Below the pieces are notes generated by a model. It ran no database searches and was not told where the DNA came from. It saw nothing but the letters and a program-made list of their open reading frames with translations. Position numbers and translations under genes: made by a program. Positions 37,244-51,601 of a stretch of 64,000 nucleotides of DNA are shown one piece after another (positions within the stretch are counted from its first letter, which is position 1; every line of letters starts with the position of its first letter). The DNA lies in NCBI RefSeq assembly GCF_006716785.1, contig NZ_VFPQ01000001.1, positions 4,402,001-4,466,000 of the forward strand. Direction: 5' to 3'. The DNA is from Thermopolyspora flexuosa (GTDB lineage Bacteria > Actinomycetota > Actinomycetes > Streptosporangiales > Streptosporangiaceae).

Positions 37244-37525
37244 TCACTTGGCCTTCTCGAGAATCTCGACCACGCGCCACCGCTTGGTGGCCGACAGCGG
37301 CCGGGTCTCCATCAGGAGCACGCGGTCGCCGACGCTGCAGGCGTTGTTCTCGTCGTGGGCCTTGTACTTCTTGGTACGGCGGATGACCTTGCCGTACAGC
37401 GGGTGCTTGACGCGGTCCTCGACGGAGACCACAACGGTCTTGTCCATCTTGTCGCTGACCACGAGGCCCTCACGGGTCTTGCGGTAGTTCCGCGTCTTGC
37501 CCGCCTGCTGCGCAGCCTCGCTCAC
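37244..37525 (-). CDS. rpsQ: 30S ribosomal protein S17
   Basis: The product is 93 aa, an OB-fold protein. [32 protein letters not shown] is the family signature. The GTG start overlaps the rpmC stop by four bases. It is the last gene of the S10 block. Confidence 0.98.
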   Translation of the reverse strand: MSEAAQQAGKTRNYRKTREGLVVSDKMDKTVVVSVEDRVKHPLYGKVIRRTKKYKAHDENNACSVGDRVLLMETRPLSATKRWRVVEILEKAK

Positions 37526-37755
37526 TCGCTCTCCTCCTTCTCGATCTTGATGATCCCGAGCTCGCGCTCGCGCATCACGGTGTAGATTCGAGCGATCTCG
37601 CGCCGGACTTGGCGCAGCCTGGCGGTGTTCTCGAGCTGCCCGGTCGCCGACTGGAAGCGGAGGTTGAAGAGCTCCTCCTTGGCCTCCTTCAGCTTCTGGA
37701 CCAGCTCGTCGTGCTCCAGCGGCCGCAGTTCTTCCGCGGTCAGGCCCTTAGCCAT
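37522..37755 (-). CDS. rpmC: 50S ribosomal protein L29
   Basis: The product is 77 aa, all helical. [20 protein letters not shown]-type sequence and [22 protein letters not shown] are conserved. It lies at the nascent-chain exit and helps bind trigger factor and SRP. Its start overlaps the rplP stop by one base. Confidence 0.98.
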   Translation of the reverse strand: MAKGLTAEELRPLEHDELVQKLKEAKEELFNLRFQSATGQLENTARLRQVRREIARIYTVMRERELGIIKIEKEESE

Positions 37756-38174
37756 CAGGCTTCACCCACTTCCCGCTTCACAAAGCGGCACTTCATCGGG
37801 AGCTTGTGCATGGCGCGACGCAGCGCCTCGCGGGCCACCGGCTCGGCGACGCCCGCGAGCTCGAACATCACGCGCCCCGGCTTGACGTTCGCGACCCACC
37901 ACTCCGGCGAGCCCTTACCGGAACCCATACGGGTCTCGGCCGGCTTCTTGGTGAGCGGGCGGTCCGGGAAGATGTTGATCCAGACCTTTCCGCCACGGCG
38001 GATGTGCCGGGTCATGGCGATACGGGCGGCCTCGATCTGCCGGTTGGTGACGTAGGCCTGCTCGAGCGCCTGGATGCCGTACTCGCCGAAGTGCACCTTG
38101 GTGCCGCCCTTGGCCATGCCGCTGCGCTTCGGCCGGTGCTGCTTACGGTGCTTGACCTTGCGCGGGATCAGCAT
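37755..38174 (-). CDS. rplP: 50S ribosomal protein L16
   Basis: The product is 139 aa. [19 protein letters not shown] starts the protein; [19 protein letters not shown] lies near the peptidyl-transferase-facing loop. ATG 38174 was chosen at the conserved N-terminus, one base past the rpsC stop. Confidence 0.98.
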   Translation of the reverse strand: MLIPRKVKHRKQHRPKRSGMAKGGTKVHFGEYGIQALEQAYVTNRQIEAARIAMTRHIRRGGKVWINIFPDRPLTKKPAETRMGSGKGSPEWWVANVKPGRVMFELAGVAEPVAREALRRAMHKLPMKCRFVKREVGEA

Positions 38175-38175
38175 G

Positions 38176-38987
<812 letters not shown>

Positions 38988-38988
<1 letters not shown>

Positions 38989-39365
38989 TAGCGGGTCCTT
39001 CCCTTCGGCTTGCCACGGCCCGCGTTGGCCTCGGGCCGGGACTCGACGACAACGGTGATGTGGCTCGTCCGCTTGTTGATCCGGAAGGCGCGGCCCTGCG
39101 CGCGGGCGCGGTACCGCTTCAGCGTCGGGCCCTCGTCGACCCACGCGCGGCTGACGACCAGCGTGTCGCGGTCGAGCTTGAAGTTGTGCTCGGCGTTCGC
39201 CATCGCGCTCGCCAGCACCTTGTACACGGTCTCGCTGGCCCGCTGGGGAGCGAACCGCAGCACGGCCTGCGCCTCCGAGGCGGGCAGCCCGCGAATCAGG
39301 TCCACCACGCGGCGGGCCTTCCGGGGCGTGACGCGGACGAACCGCGCCGTGGCCCTCGCTTCCAT
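38988..39365 (-). CDS. rplV: 50S ribosomal protein L22
   Basis: The product is 125 aa and lines the exit tunnel. [16 protein letters not shown] and the loop region [34 protein letters not shown] identify it. No insertion or deletion of the macrolide-affecting tip is apparent, judged by eye. Confidence 0.98.
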
Positions 39366-39389
39366 CGCAATCTCCTCGCTACCTGGCGG

Positions 39390-39668
39390 TTACCGTCGGC
39401 TGCGCCGTTCTTCCTTGACGTGGCTGCGGAACGTCCGCGTGGGCGCGAACTCTCCGAGCTTGTGGCCGATCATCTGCTCGGTGATGAACACCGGGACGTG
39501 CTTGCGGCCGTCGTGCACGGCGATCGTGTGGCCGATCATCTCCGGCACGATCATCGAGCGCCGCGACCACGTCTTGATGACGTTCTTGGTGCCCTTCTCG
39601 TTCTGCGCGATCACCTTCTTCATCAGGTGATCGTCCACGAAGGGGCCCTTCTTGAGGCTACGTGGCAT
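39390..39668 (-). CDS. rpsS: 30S ribosomal protein S19
   Basis: The product is 92 aa. [60 protein letters not shown] is the family pattern. S19 pairs with S13 in the 30S head. Confidence 0.98.
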   Translation of the reverse strand: MPRSLKKGPFVDDHLMKKVIAQNEKGTKNVIKTWSRRSMIVPEMIGHTIAVHDGRKHVPVFITEQMIGHKLGEFAPTRTFRSHVKEERRSRR

Positions 39669-39679
39669 CTCGGCTGCTC

Positions 39680-40513
39680 CTACCGCTTCTTCTTGGCCCG
39701 ACGACGGATGATCAGCCGGTCACTGGGCTTCTTCGCCTTGCGGGTACGGCCCTCCGGCTTACCCTTCGGGTTCACCGGGTGGCGACCACCGGAGGTCTTG
39801 CCCTCACCACCACCGTGCGGGTGGTCGACCGGGTTCATCGCCACGCCACGGACGCTGGGGCGCTTGCCCTTCCAGCGCATACGGCCGGCCTTGCCCCAGT
39901 TGATGTTGGACTGCTCGGCGTTGCCGACCTGGCCCACCGTGGCCCGGCAGCGCACGTCGACCATGCGCACCTCGCCGGACGGCATACGCAGCGTGGCGTA
40001 CATGCCCTCCTTGGCGAGCAGCTGGATCTGCGCGCCGGCCGAACGCCCGAGCTTGGCGCCACCGCCCGGCTTCAGCTCCACCGCGTGCACGAACGTACCG
40101 GTGGGGATGTTGCGCAGCGGCAGGCAGTTGCCCGGCTTGATGTCGGCGCCGGGGCCGTTCTCGATCCGGTCGCCCTGCTTGATCCCCGCCGGGGCGAGGA
40201 TGTAGCGCTTCTCGCCGTCCGCGTAGTGCAGCAGCGCGATACGGGAGGTGCGGTTCGGGTCGTACTCGATGTGCGCGACCTTCGCCGGGATCCCGTCCTT
40301 GTCGTTCCTGCGGAAGTCGATGATGCGGTACGCACGCTTGTGGCCGCCGCCCTGGTGGCGCGCGGTCACGCGACCGTGCGCGTTCCGCCCGCCCTTACTG
40401 TGCAGGGGGCGGAGCAGCGACTTCTCCGGCCGGCTGCGGGTGATCTCGGCGAAGTCCGAGACGCTCGCCCCACGACGACCGGGCGTCGTCGGCTTGTATT
40501 TACGGATGCCCAT
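39680..40513 (-). CDS. rplB: 50S ribosomal protein L2
   Basis: The product is 277 aa. Conserved pieces include [21 protein letters not shown] and, near the peptidyl-transferase centre, [21 protein letters not shown] with the essential histidine. A 140-bp gap separates it from rplW, wider than usual in the S10 cluster, and I saw no gene in it. Confidence 0.98.
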   Translation of the reverse strand: MGIRKYKPTTPGRRGASVSDFAEITRSRPEKSLLRPLHSKGGRNAHGRVTARHQGGGHKRAYRIIDFRRNDKDGIPAKVAHIEYDPNRTSRIALLHYADGEKRYILAPAGIKQGDRIENGPGADIKPGNCLPLRNIPTGTFVHAVELKPGGGAKLGRSAGAQIQLLAKEGMYATLRMPSGEVRMVDVRCRATVGQVGNAEQSNINWGKAGRMRWKGKRPSVRGVAMNPVDHPHGGGEGKTSGGRHPVNPKGKPEGRTRKAKKPSDRLIIRRRAKKKR

Positions 40514-40653
40514 CTTTTTCGTTCATCCCTGTTCGTGTTCGGTTACGACGCCTCTGGAACCCTGTGGAGGGCTGCACTGCGTCGCGGCGAGGGAGGGCGC
40601 CGGGGTCCGGTGGCGGATCGGCGCTCCCCTGCGGGGTCGGTCGCCCGCCCGCC

Positions 40654-40956
40654 TCAGCCGACCGGGCCGAAGATGTCGATCCGGTCGCCCTCGGCGAGGC
40701 TGACGATCGCGCGCTTGGTGTCCGGGCGCTTGCCCTCACCGCGCCGGGTGCGCTTGCGCTTGCCCTTGCGGTTGATGGTGTTCACGCCCGTCACCTTGAC
40801 GCCGAAGATCTTCTCAACGGCGATCTTGACCTGCGTCTTGTTCGCGTCCGGGTGGACCAGGAACGTGTACTTGTTGTACTCGTCGATCAGGCCGTAGCTC
40901 TTCTCGGAGATGACCGGCTTGATGATGATGTCGCGCGGGTCGGCGATCTTCTCCAT
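40654..40956 (-). CDS. rplW: 50S ribosomal protein L23
   Basis: The product is 100 aa. [27 protein letters not shown] is typical. L23 is the docking site for trigger factor and SRP at the tunnel exit. The ATG overlaps the rplD stop by one base. Confidence 0.98.
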   Translation of the reverse strand: MEKIADPRDIIIKPVISEKSYGLIDEYNKYTFLVHPDANKTQVKIAVEKIFGVKVTGVNTINRKGKRKRTRRGEGKRPDTKRAIVSLAEGDRIDIFGPVG

Positions 40957-41606
40957 TACTCGTTGTCCTTCCCGCTCTTGCTCAGCCGGGCCACGACCTT
41001 GTCATAGGCCGCCCGGGTGAAGACCACGTCCTCGTTGCACAGCACGTCGTAGGTGTTGAGCTGGCCGGCGTCCAGCAGGTGCACCTCCGGCACGTTGCGC
41101 AGGCTCAGCCAGGTGGTGCGGTCGCCCTCGTCCACCACGACCAGCACGGTCTTGGCCTGCGTGATGCGGCGCAGCGCGGCCAGGGCCTCCTTGGTCTTGG
41201 GGGTGTCACCGGAGATCAGCTCGGTCACCACGTGCACGCGGCCGGCCTTGGCCCGGTCCGACAGCGCGCCGCGTAGCGCGGCGGCCTTCATCTTCTTCGG
41301 GGTCCGCTGGGAGTAGTCCCGCGGCACGGGGCCGTGGACGGTGCCACCACCGGTGAACTGGGGAGCCCGGGTCGAACCCTGGCGGGCCCGGCCGGTGCCC
41401 TTCTGGCGGTACGGCTTCTTGCCACCACCGGAGACCTCGCCCCGGGTCTTGGTCTTGTGCGTACCCTGCCGGCTCGCCGCGAGCTGCGCGACCACGACCT
41501 GGTGGATCAGCGGGACGTTCACCTTGGCGGCGAAGATGCTGTCCGGCAGCTCCACCGTGCCGGTCGTGGCGCCGCTGGCGTCCCGGACGTCGATCGTCGT
41601 CGTCAC
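40956..41606 (-). CDS. rplD: 50S ribosomal protein L4
   Basis: The product is 216 aa. [38 protein letters not shown] is the tunnel-lining loop. GTG 41606 starts at VTTTIDVRD and overlaps the rplC stop by four bases. In E. coli L4 controls the S10 operon, but a comparable leader is not evident here. Confidence 0.98.
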   Translation of the reverse strand: MTTTIDVRDASGATTGTVELPDSIFAAKVNVPLIHQVVVAQLAASRQGTHKTKTRGEVSGGGKKPYRQKGTGRARQGSTRAPQFTGGGTVHGPVPRDYSQRTPKKMKAAALRGALSDRAKAGRVHVVTELISGDTPKTKEALAALRRITQAKTVLVVVDEGDRTTWLSLRNVPEVHLLDAGQLNTYDVLCNEDVVFTRAAYDKVVARLSKSGKDNE

Positions 41607-42259
41607 TTGGCCACGGCTCCCTTCTTGACAGCGGTGCGGATGAGGACGAGGCCCCCGTTCGGGCCGGGGACGGCGCCCTTGACGAGGATGAGCCCCTTCT
41701 CCGCGTCGACCGCCTGCACCTTCAGGTTCTGCACGGTGGTGCGGGCGTTGCCCATGCGGCCCGCCATGCGCAGACCCTTGAAGACGCGGCCGGGGGTGGC
41801 GCACGCGCCGATGGAACCGGGCGAACGGTGCTTGCGCTGGGTACCGTGCGAGGCGCCCAGACCGCCGAAGCCGTGCCGCTTCATGACGCCGGCGAAGCCC
41901 TTACCCTTGCTCCGGCCGGTCACGTCGACGTACTGACCGGGCTCGAAGATGTCGACCCGGATCTCCTGGCCGATCTGGTACTCGGCGGCGTCGTCGGTGC
42001 GGATCTCCGCGAAGTAGCGACGCGGAGTGATGTTGTGCTTGCGCAGGTAGTCACCGAGCGGCTTGTTCACCTTGCGCGGATCCACCTGCCCATAGCCGAG
42101 CTGGATGGCCGAGTAACCGTCCCGCTCGGGAGTGCGGACGCGGGTCACCACGCACGGACCGGCCTCGACGACGGTGACCGGGACGACCCGGTTGTTCTCG
42201 TCGAAGACCTGGGTCATGCCGAGCTTCTTGCCCAGGACGCCCTTGATCTGCTTAGCCAT
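41603..42259 (-). CDS. rplC: 50S ribosomal protein L3
   Basis: The product is 218 aa. [29 protein letters not shown] at the N-terminus and the [31 protein letters not shown] loop, which approaches the peptidyl-transferase centre, are conserved. It is 14 bp behind rpsJ. Confidence 0.98.
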   Translation of the reverse strand: MAKQIKGVLGKKLGMTQVFDENNRVVPVTVVEAGPCVVTRVRTPERDGYSAIQLGYGQVDPRKVNKPLGDYLRKHNITPRRYFAEIRTDDAAEYQIGQEIRVDIFEPGQYVDVTGRSKGKGFAGVMKRHGFGGLGASHGTQRKHRSPGSIGACATPGRVFKGLRMAGRMGNARTTVQNLKVQAVDAEKGLILVKGAVPGPNGGLVLIRTAVKKGAVAK

Positions 42260-42273
42260 GTCAGTGCGTTCCC

Positions 42274-42582
42274 TCAGAGCTTGATCGAGATGTCGACGCC
42301 CGCAGGCAGGTCGAGCCGCATGAGCGAGTCGACCGTCTTCGGCGTCGGGTCGATGATGTCAATCAGCCGCTTGTGCGTGCGCATCTCGAAGTGCTCGCGG
42401 CTGTCCTTGTACTTGTGCGGCGAGCGGATGACGCAATACACGTTCTTCTCGGTCGGCAGCGGCACCGGGCCCGCGACCTTCGCTCCGGTCCGCGTCACCG
42501 TCTCAACGATCTTCTTGGCCGAGCTGTCGATGACCTCGTGGTCATAGGCCTTAAGCCGGATGCGGATCTTCTGTCCCGCCAT
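42274..42582 (-). CDS. rpsJ: 30S ribosomal protein S10 (NusE)
   Basis: The product is 102 aa. [24 protein letters not shown] and the [39 protein letters not shown] segment identify S10, which also acts as NusE and binds NusG. It opens the S10 cluster. The 193-bp region between tuf and rpsJ includes the tuf terminator and probably the S10 promoter, which I could not place with confidence. Confidence 0.98.
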   Translation of the reverse strand: MAGQKIRIRLKAYDHEVIDSSAKKIVETVTRTGAKVAGPVPLPTEKNVYCVIRSPHKYKDSREHFEMRTHKRLIDIIDPTPKTVDSLMRLDLPAGVDISIKL

Positions 42583-42730
42583 AGTGGCCTCGGTGTCCTT
42601 CGCTGTCGTCCTGTAGAAGCTTCACGCGGTCTGATTGCCGCCGTTGTTGTGAGTCGTCCTGCGGGCGGTGCCCCATGGCGCACGATCCTGAGCGCCGCGG
42701 CGAGCCCGGCTCGGCCGTCTCCCATGGTTA

Positions 42731-42761
42731 GGCGGTCGGCCCCGGGTTGGGGCCGACCGCC
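42731..42761 (-). terminator. Terminator after tuf
   Basis: A perfect 13-bp stem (GGCGGTCGGCCCC / GGGGCCGACCGCC) with a 5-nt loop begins 15 bp beyond the tuf stop. It is the strongest hairpin in the str/S10 boundary and should separate the two transcripts. Confidence 0.8.
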
Positions 42762-42775
42762 GCCCCGCGGTCGAA

Positions 42776-43969
42776 CTACTTGATGATCTTGGTTACGTTG
42801 CCGGCGCCGACGGTACGGCCACCCTCACGGATCGCGAACTTGAGGCCCTCCTCCATCGCGACCGGCTGGATGAGCTCGACACGCATCGTGGTGTTGTCGC
42901 CGGGCATGACCATCTCGACGCCCTCGGGCAGGTGAACCACACCGGTGACGTCGGTGGTCCGGAAGTAGAACTGCGGCCGGTAGTTGTTGAAGAACGGCGT
43001 GTGCCGGCCACCCTCGTCCTTGGCGAGGACGTAGACCTGCGCCTCGAACTCGGTGTGCGGGGTGGTCGTGCCCGGCTTGATGACACACTGGCCGCGCTCG
43101 ACCTCCTCGCGCTTCACGCCACGGAGCAGCAGACCGACGTTGTCGCCGGCGCGGCCCTCGTCGAGGAGCTTGCGGAACATCTCGACGCCGGTGACGGTCG
43201 TCGTGAGGCTCTTCTCCTTGATACCGACGATCTCGACCGTGTCGTTCACCTTGACGGTGCCGCGCTCGATACGGCCGGTGACCACGGTACCGCGACCGGT
43301 GATCGAGAAGACGTCCTCGATCGGCATGAGGAACGGCTTGTCGATGTCACGGGTCGGCTCCGGCACGTGCTCGTCGACCGCGTTCATGAGCTCGATGATC
43401 GAGTCGGCCCACTTCGGGTCGCCCTCGAGAGCCTTGAGCGCGGAGACGCGGATGACCGGGACCTCGTCGCCCGGGAACTCCTGGGCGCTGAGGAGCTCGC
43501 GGACCTCGAGCTCGACCAGCTCGAGGATCTCCTCGTCGTCGACCATGTCGGCCTTGTTGAGCGCGACGACGATGTACGGCACGCCGACCTGGCGGGCCAG
43601 GAGCACGTGCTCCTTGGTCTGCGGCATCGGGCCGTCGGTCGCGGCGACCACGAGGATGGCGCCGTCCATCTGGGCCGCACCGGTGATCATGTTCTTCACG
43701 TAGTCGGCGTGACCCGGGCAGTCGACGTGCGCGTAGTGCCGCTTCTCGGTCTGGTACTCGACGTGCGAGATGGAGATGGTGATACCGCGGGCCTTCTCCT
43801 CAGGCGCCTTGTCGATCTTGTCGAACGGGGTCGCCTCGTTCAGCTCCGGGTAACGGTCGTGGAGCACCTTGGTGATCGCCGCGGTCAGAGTGGTCTTGCC
43901 GTGGTCGATGTGCCCAATGGTGCCGATGTTCACGTGCGGCTTGGTCCGCTCGAACTTGGCCTTGGCCAC
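42776..43969 (-). CDS. tuf: Elongation factor Tu
   Basis: The product is 397 aa. It delivers aminoacyl-tRNA to the ribosome. The G domain has [11 protein letters not shown] (about 19-29), [12 protein letters not shown] and NKADMVDD; domains 2 and 3 follow, with [12 protein letters not shown] near the end. Residues around the elfamycin sites ([27 protein letters not shown]) look like the ordinary sensitive type by eye. The 59-bp gap to fusA has no visible terminator. Confidence 0.99.
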   Translation of the reverse strand: MAKAKFERTKPHVNIGTIGHIDHGKTTLTAAITKVLHDRYPELNEATPFDKIDKAPEEKARGITISISHVEYQTEKRHYAHVDCPGHADYVKNMITGAAQMDGAILVVAATDGPMPQTKEHVLLARQVGVPYIVVALNKADMVDDEEILELVELEVRELLSAQEFPGDEVPVIRVSALKALEGDPKWADSIIELMNAVDEHVPEPTRDIDKPFLMPIEDVFSITGRGTVVTGRIERGTVKVNDTVEIVGIKEKSLTTTVTGVEMFRKLLDEGRAGDNVGLLLRGVKREEVERGQCVIKPGTTTPHTEFEAQVYVLAKDEGGRHTPFFNNYRPQFYFRTTDVTGVVHLPEGVEMVMPGDNTTMRVELIQPVAMEEGLKFAIREGGRTVGAGNVTKIIK

Positions 43970-44028
43970 TGGATCTGTCTCCTTAGAGATTTCTGACTGG
44001 ACTTGCGCTGTTACTCCGGCCCGGACGG

Positions 44029-46128
44029 TTACTCGCCGCGGGCCTTCGCGACGATCTCCTTGGCGATGCCCTCCGGCACCTCCGCGTAGGAGTCGAACTG
44101 CATGCTGTAGACCGCCCGGCCCTGGGTCCTGCTGCGCAGGTCACCCACATACCCGAACATCTCTGACAGCGGGACCAAAGCGCGGATCACCTTCGCCCCT
44201 GCGCGGTCCTCCATGGCCTGGATCTGTCCCCGGCGGCCGTTGAGGTCGCCGATGACGTCGCCCATGTACTCCTCAGGGGTGGTGACCTCGACCGACATCA
44301 CCGGCTCGAGCAGCACGGGCTCCGCCTTGCGGGCGGCCTCCTTGAAGGCCATGGAACCCGCGATCTTGAAGGCCATCTCCGAGGAGTCGACCTCGTGGTA
44401 GGCGCCGTCCTGCAGGGTCACCTTCACGCCGACCATCGGGTAGCCGGCGAGCACGCCGAACTCGGCGGCCTCCTGGGCGCCCGCGTCCACCGAGGGGATG
44501 AACTCGCGCGGGATGCGCCCACCGGTGATGTTGTTCTGGAACTCGTAGCCGTCGTTGCCCTCGCCCAGCGGCTCGAGGTCGATGACCACCTTCGCGTACT
44601 GACCGGCACCACCGGTCTGCTTCTTGAAGGTGCACTCGACACCCTCGACCTTGCGGCGGATGGTCTCCCGGTAGGCGACCTGGGGGCGGCCGACGTTCGC
44701 CTCGACCTTGAACTCGCGGCGCATGCGGTCGATGATGATCTCGAGGTGGAGCTCGCCCATACCCCAGATCACCGTCTGACCGGTCTCCTCGTCGCGGCGG
44801 ACCTGGAAGGACGGGTCCTCCTCGGCGAGGCGCTGGATCGCGGTCGACAGCTTCTCCTGGTCGCCCTTGGTCTTCGGCTCGATCGCGACGTTGATGACCG
44901 GGGCGGGGAACGTCATCGACTCCAGAACCACCGGGTTGTTGATGTCGCAGAGCGTGTCACCCGTGGTGGTGTCCTTCAGGCCCATCACGGCGACGATCTG
45001 CCCGGCGGACGCCGACTGGCGCTCCTCGCGCTTGTTGGCGTGCATCTGGAAGATCTTGCCGATGCGCTCCTTCTTGCCCTTGACCGAGTTGTACACCTGC
45101 ATGCCGTTCTCGAGCTTGCCCGAGTAGATCCGGATGTAGGTGAGGCGGCCAAGGTGCTGGTCGCTCATGATCTTGAAGGCGAGGGCGGCGAACGGCTCCG
45201 CGGGGTCGGAGTGCCGCTCGATCTCCTCGTCCTCGTTGCCGACCGCGTGGCCCTTGATCGACGGGATGTCGGTCGGGGCCGGCAGGTAGTTGACGATCGC
45301 GTCGAGCAGCGGCTGCACACCCTTGTTCTTGAACGCGCTGCCGCACAGCACCGGCGTCACCTTGCCGGCGATGGTCGCGCGCCGGATCGCCGCGATGAGC
45401 TGCTCCTCGGTGGGCTCGGTGCCCTCGAGGTAGAGCTCCATGATCTCGTCGTCGTTCTCGGCGATCGTCTCGAGCAGCTTCTCCCGCCACTCGCGGGCGG
45501 CGTCGATGTGGTCGGCGTCGATCTCGATGACGTCGTACATCTCGCCCTTTACCGCCTCGGCCCGCCAGACCAGGGACTTCATCTTCACCAGGTCGATGAC
45601 GCCCCGGAAGTCGGCCTCGACGCCGAGCGGCAGCTGGATCGGCAGCGGGGTGGCGTTCAGCCTGGACACGATCATGTCGACGCAGCGGTGGAACTCCGCG
45701 CCGACCCGGTCCATCTTGTTCACGAAGCAGATGCGGGGCACGCCGTACCGGTCGGCCTGACGCCAGACCGTCTCGGACTGGGGCTCCACACCGGCCACGG
45801 CGTCGAACACCGCGACGGCACCGTCGAGCACGCGAAGCGAGCGCTCCACCTCGATGGTGAAGTCGACGTGCCCGGGCGTGTCGATGATGTTGATGGTGTG
45901 GCCGAGCCAGGAGCAGGTGGTCGCGGCGGAGGTGATGGTGATACCACGCTCCTGCTCCTGCTCCATCCAGTCCATGGTGGCCGAGCCCTCATGGGTCTCA
46001 CCGATCTTGTAGTTGATGCCGGTGTAGAACAGGATGCGCTCGGTCGTCGTGGTCTTGCCCGCGTCGATATGGGCCATGATCCCGATGTTGCGGACCTTGG
46101 CCAGGTCAGTTGCGGTCGTAGTGGCCAC
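44029..46128 (-). CDS. fusA: Elongation factor G
   Basis: The product is 699 aa, a five-domain translocase GTPase. The G motifs are [19 protein letters not shown] (about 18-36), DTPGHVDFT and NKMDRVG. Domain IV with GGAGQYAKV and domain V follow to the end. GTG 46128 was chosen because it begins the conserved [25 protein letters not shown]; the frame stays open 20 codons further up, but without similarity. Confidence 0.99.
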   Translation of the reverse strand: MATTTATDLAKVRNIGIMAHIDAGKTTTTERILFYTGINYKIGETHEGSATMDWMEQEQERGITITSAATTCSWLGHTINIIDTPGHVDFTIEVERSLRVLDGAVAVFDAVAGVEPQSETVWRQADRYGVPRICFVNKMDRVGAEFHRCVDMIVSRLNATPLPIQLPLGVEADFRGVIDLVKMKSLVWRAEAVKGEMYDVIEIDADHIDAAREWREKLLETIAENDDEIMELYLEGTEPTEEQLIAAIRRATIAGKVTPVLCGSAFKNKGVQPLLDAIVNYLPAPTDIPSIKGHAVGNEDEEIERHSDPAEPFAALAFKIMSDQHLGRLTYIRIYSGKLENGMQVYNSVKGKKERIGKIFQMHANKREERQSASAGQIVAVMGLKDTTTGDTLCDINNPVVLESMTFPAPVINVAIEPKTKGDQEKLSTAIQRLAEEDPSFQVRRDEETGQTVIWGMGELHLEIIIDRMRREFKVEANVGRPQVAYRETIRRKVEGVECTFKKQTGGAGQYAKVVIDLEPLGEGNDGYEFQNNITGGRIPREFIPSVDAGAQEAAEFGVLAGYPMVGVKVTLQDGAYHEVDSSEMAFKIAGSMAFKEAARKAEPVLLEPVMSVEVTTPEEYMGDVIGDLNGRRGQIQAMEDRAGAKVIRALVPLSEMFGYVGDLRSRTQGRAVYSMQFDSYAEVPEGIAKEIVAKARGE

Positions 46129-46200
46129 TTGTCGCGTCCTCGTCTCGTTGTTCTCACCCGGGCCGGCCAGGGGCTGCGTCCCCGCCATTCCGGCTTGCCG

Positions 46201-46671
46201 CTACCAGCGGTAGTGGGCGAAGGCCTTGTTGGACTCGGCCATCTTGTGGGTGTCCTCGCGCCGCTTCACGCTGGCGCCAAGGCCGTTGCTCGCGTCGAGC
46301 AGCTCGTTCATCAGCCGCTCGGTCATCGTCTTCTCCCGGCGCTGCCGGGCGTACTGCACGATCCAGCGCAGCGCCAGCGTGGTGCTGCGAGCGGCACGCA
46401 CCTCGACCGGGACCTGGTAGGTGGCGCCACCGACGCGGCGGCTGCGCACCTCGAGGGTGGGCTTCACGTTGTCGAGGGCACGCTTCAGGGTGACGACCGG
46501 GTCGTTACCGGTCTTCTCCCGGCAGCCCTCGAGAGCGCCGTACACAATGCGCTGCGCGAGCGAGCGCTTGCCGTTCAGCAGCACCTTGTTGATGAGCGCG
46601 GTCACCAACGGCGAGCCGTACACCGGGTCCGCGACCAACTGACGGCGACCAGCGGGGCCTTTCCGCGGCAT
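46201..46671 (-). CDS. rpsG: 30S ribosomal protein S7
   Basis: The product is 156 aa, the standard length. [20 protein letters not shown] and [26 protein letters not shown] are the family landmarks. S7 nucleates 30S head assembly and is the usual str-operon repressor in E. coli. It starts one base after the rpsL stop. Confidence 0.98.
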   Translation of the reverse strand: MPRKGPAGRRQLVADPVYGSPLVTALINKVLLNGKRSLAQRIVYGALEGCREKTGNDPVVTLKRALDNVKPTLEVRSRRVGGATYQVPVEVRAARSTTLALRWIVQYARQRREKTMTERLMNELLDASNGLGASVKRREDTHKMAESNKAFAHYRW

Positions 46672-46672
46672 G

Positions 46673-47047
46673 TCAGCTCTTCTCCTTCTTCGCGCCGTAA
46701 CGGCTGCGGGCCTGCTTGCGGTTGCGGACACCCTGGGTGTCCAGCGCACCGCGGATGATCTTGTAACGAACACCCGGCAGGTCCTTCACACGACCGCCGC
46801 GCACCAGCACGTTCGAGTGCTCCTGGAGGTTGTGACCGACCCCGGGGATGTAGGCCGTGACCTCGATACCGTTGGAGAGCCGCACGCGGGCCACCTTGCG
46901 CAGCGCCGAGTTCGGCTTCTTGGGGGTGGTGGTGTAGACGCGCGTGCAGACGCCGCGCCGCTGCGGGCTCCCCTTGAGCGCCGGGGTCTTGGTCTTACTG
47001 ACCTTTGCCTGGCGGCCCTTGCGGACCAGCTGCTGAATCGTGGGCAC
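46673..47047 (-). CDS. rpsL: 30S ribosomal protein S12
   Basis: The product is 124 aa. It lies at the decoding centre. [19 protein letters not shown] holds the first streptomycin-site lysine, and [29 protein letters not shown] holds the second; both lysines are the wild-type residue. GTG 47047 begins the conserved [12 protein letters not shown] and has GGAG 6 nt upstream. It opens the str operon behind a long leader. Confidence 0.98.
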   Translation of the reverse strand: MPTIQQLVRKGRQAKVSKTKTPALKGSPQRRGVCTRVYTTTPKKPNSALRKVARVRLSNGIEVTAYIPGVGHNLQEHSNVLVRGGRVKDLPGVRYKIIRGALDTQGVRNRKQARSRYGAKKEKS

Positions 47048-47217
47048 CGCGTCTCCGTTCGTGCATTCGCCGGTAGTTCGTTCTTGTGCTTTCGCAGGTG
47101 CTGCCGGTGTCGTGACCTGCAGGTTTGTGGTCTCCCCCGACCCCCGCGGTCGGGCGTGTCGCGGCAGGTGCCGACACGCCGGAGCCGAGCCTGTCGAGCG
47201 GAGGAGGGACACACGGT

Positions 47218-47247
47218 GCTCGCCGGTCTCGTCAGACCGCGGCGAGC
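47218..47247 (-). promoter_or_regulatory. Leader hairpin of the str operon
   Basis: In the long rpsL 5' leader, GCTCGCC/GGCGAGC (7 bp) and GGTCT/AGACC (5 bp) stack into one hairpin with a 2-nt bulge and a CGTC loop. A regulatory role, for example ribosomal-protein feedback, is inferred only from position. Confidence 0.4.
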
Positions 47248-47287
47248 GCACGCATGCGAGCCCATGAACTCACGGGCACGAAGGAAA

Positions 47288-47316
47288 AGCCTACCCAGGG
47301 CTTCGCATCGCGTCAA
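47288..47316 (-). promoter_or_regulatory. Promoter P1 of rpsL-rpsG-fusA-tuf
   Basis: The -35 TTGACG (47311-47316), a 17-bp spacer and the -10 TAGGCT (47288-47293) form a near-consensus promoter. The leader would be about 235 nt. The 47048-47694 interval holds this promoter, a possible second one, the leader hairpin and the rpoC terminator, and no gene. Confidence 0.75.
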
Positions 47317-47408
47317 AACGACGGTATCCAGAGGATCCCGCCGTACTGTGGTTCACCGCCGGTGTCCTTGGCCATGGGACGGACACCGGACGTTATGGGC
47401 TCGGATCA

Positions 47409-47437
47409 AGTGTAGCGGCACTCCGCCCGTCCCTCAC
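47409..47437 (-). promoter_or_regulatory. Possible second promoter of the str operon
   Basis: A good -10 TACACT (47409-47414) stands 17 bp from GTGAGG (47432-47437), a poor -35. It lies about 120 bp upstream of P1. Confidence 0.35.
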
Positions 47438-47628
47438 GCATTCGCACGCAACCCCCCGGCGTACAAATGGCGACATCCGGATAACGAAACCCTGCCGTCG
47501 TCAAAACCCACGGAGATCGCGGCGCCCGCCGGCGGAGGGCCTCCGGGACGGGCCGCGGCGCACCCGCCCCGCCATGGCCGCGGCAAGGCCCCCTAATAGA
47601 CCCCTAATAAATACGTATGAGAACCGGA

Positions 47629-47655
47629 ACGCCCGGCCCTCGCGGGACCGGGCGT
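47629..47655 (-). terminator. Terminator of rpoBC
   Basis: ACGCCCGG pairs with CCGGGCGT and CCC with GGG (11 bp in all with a single-base bulge, TCGC loop), 40 bp past the rpoC stop. It is followed by a moderately T-rich stretch (TCCGGTTCTCATACGTATTT). Confidence 0.7.
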
Positions 47656-47694
47656 CCGGGTGGGGTCACCGAACCCTCTCGGGTTCGGGACGGG

Positions 47695-51570
<3,876 letters not shown>

Positions 51571-51601
51571 TCTTTGTATCCCCTCAGCTTCCAGATCAGG
51601 A

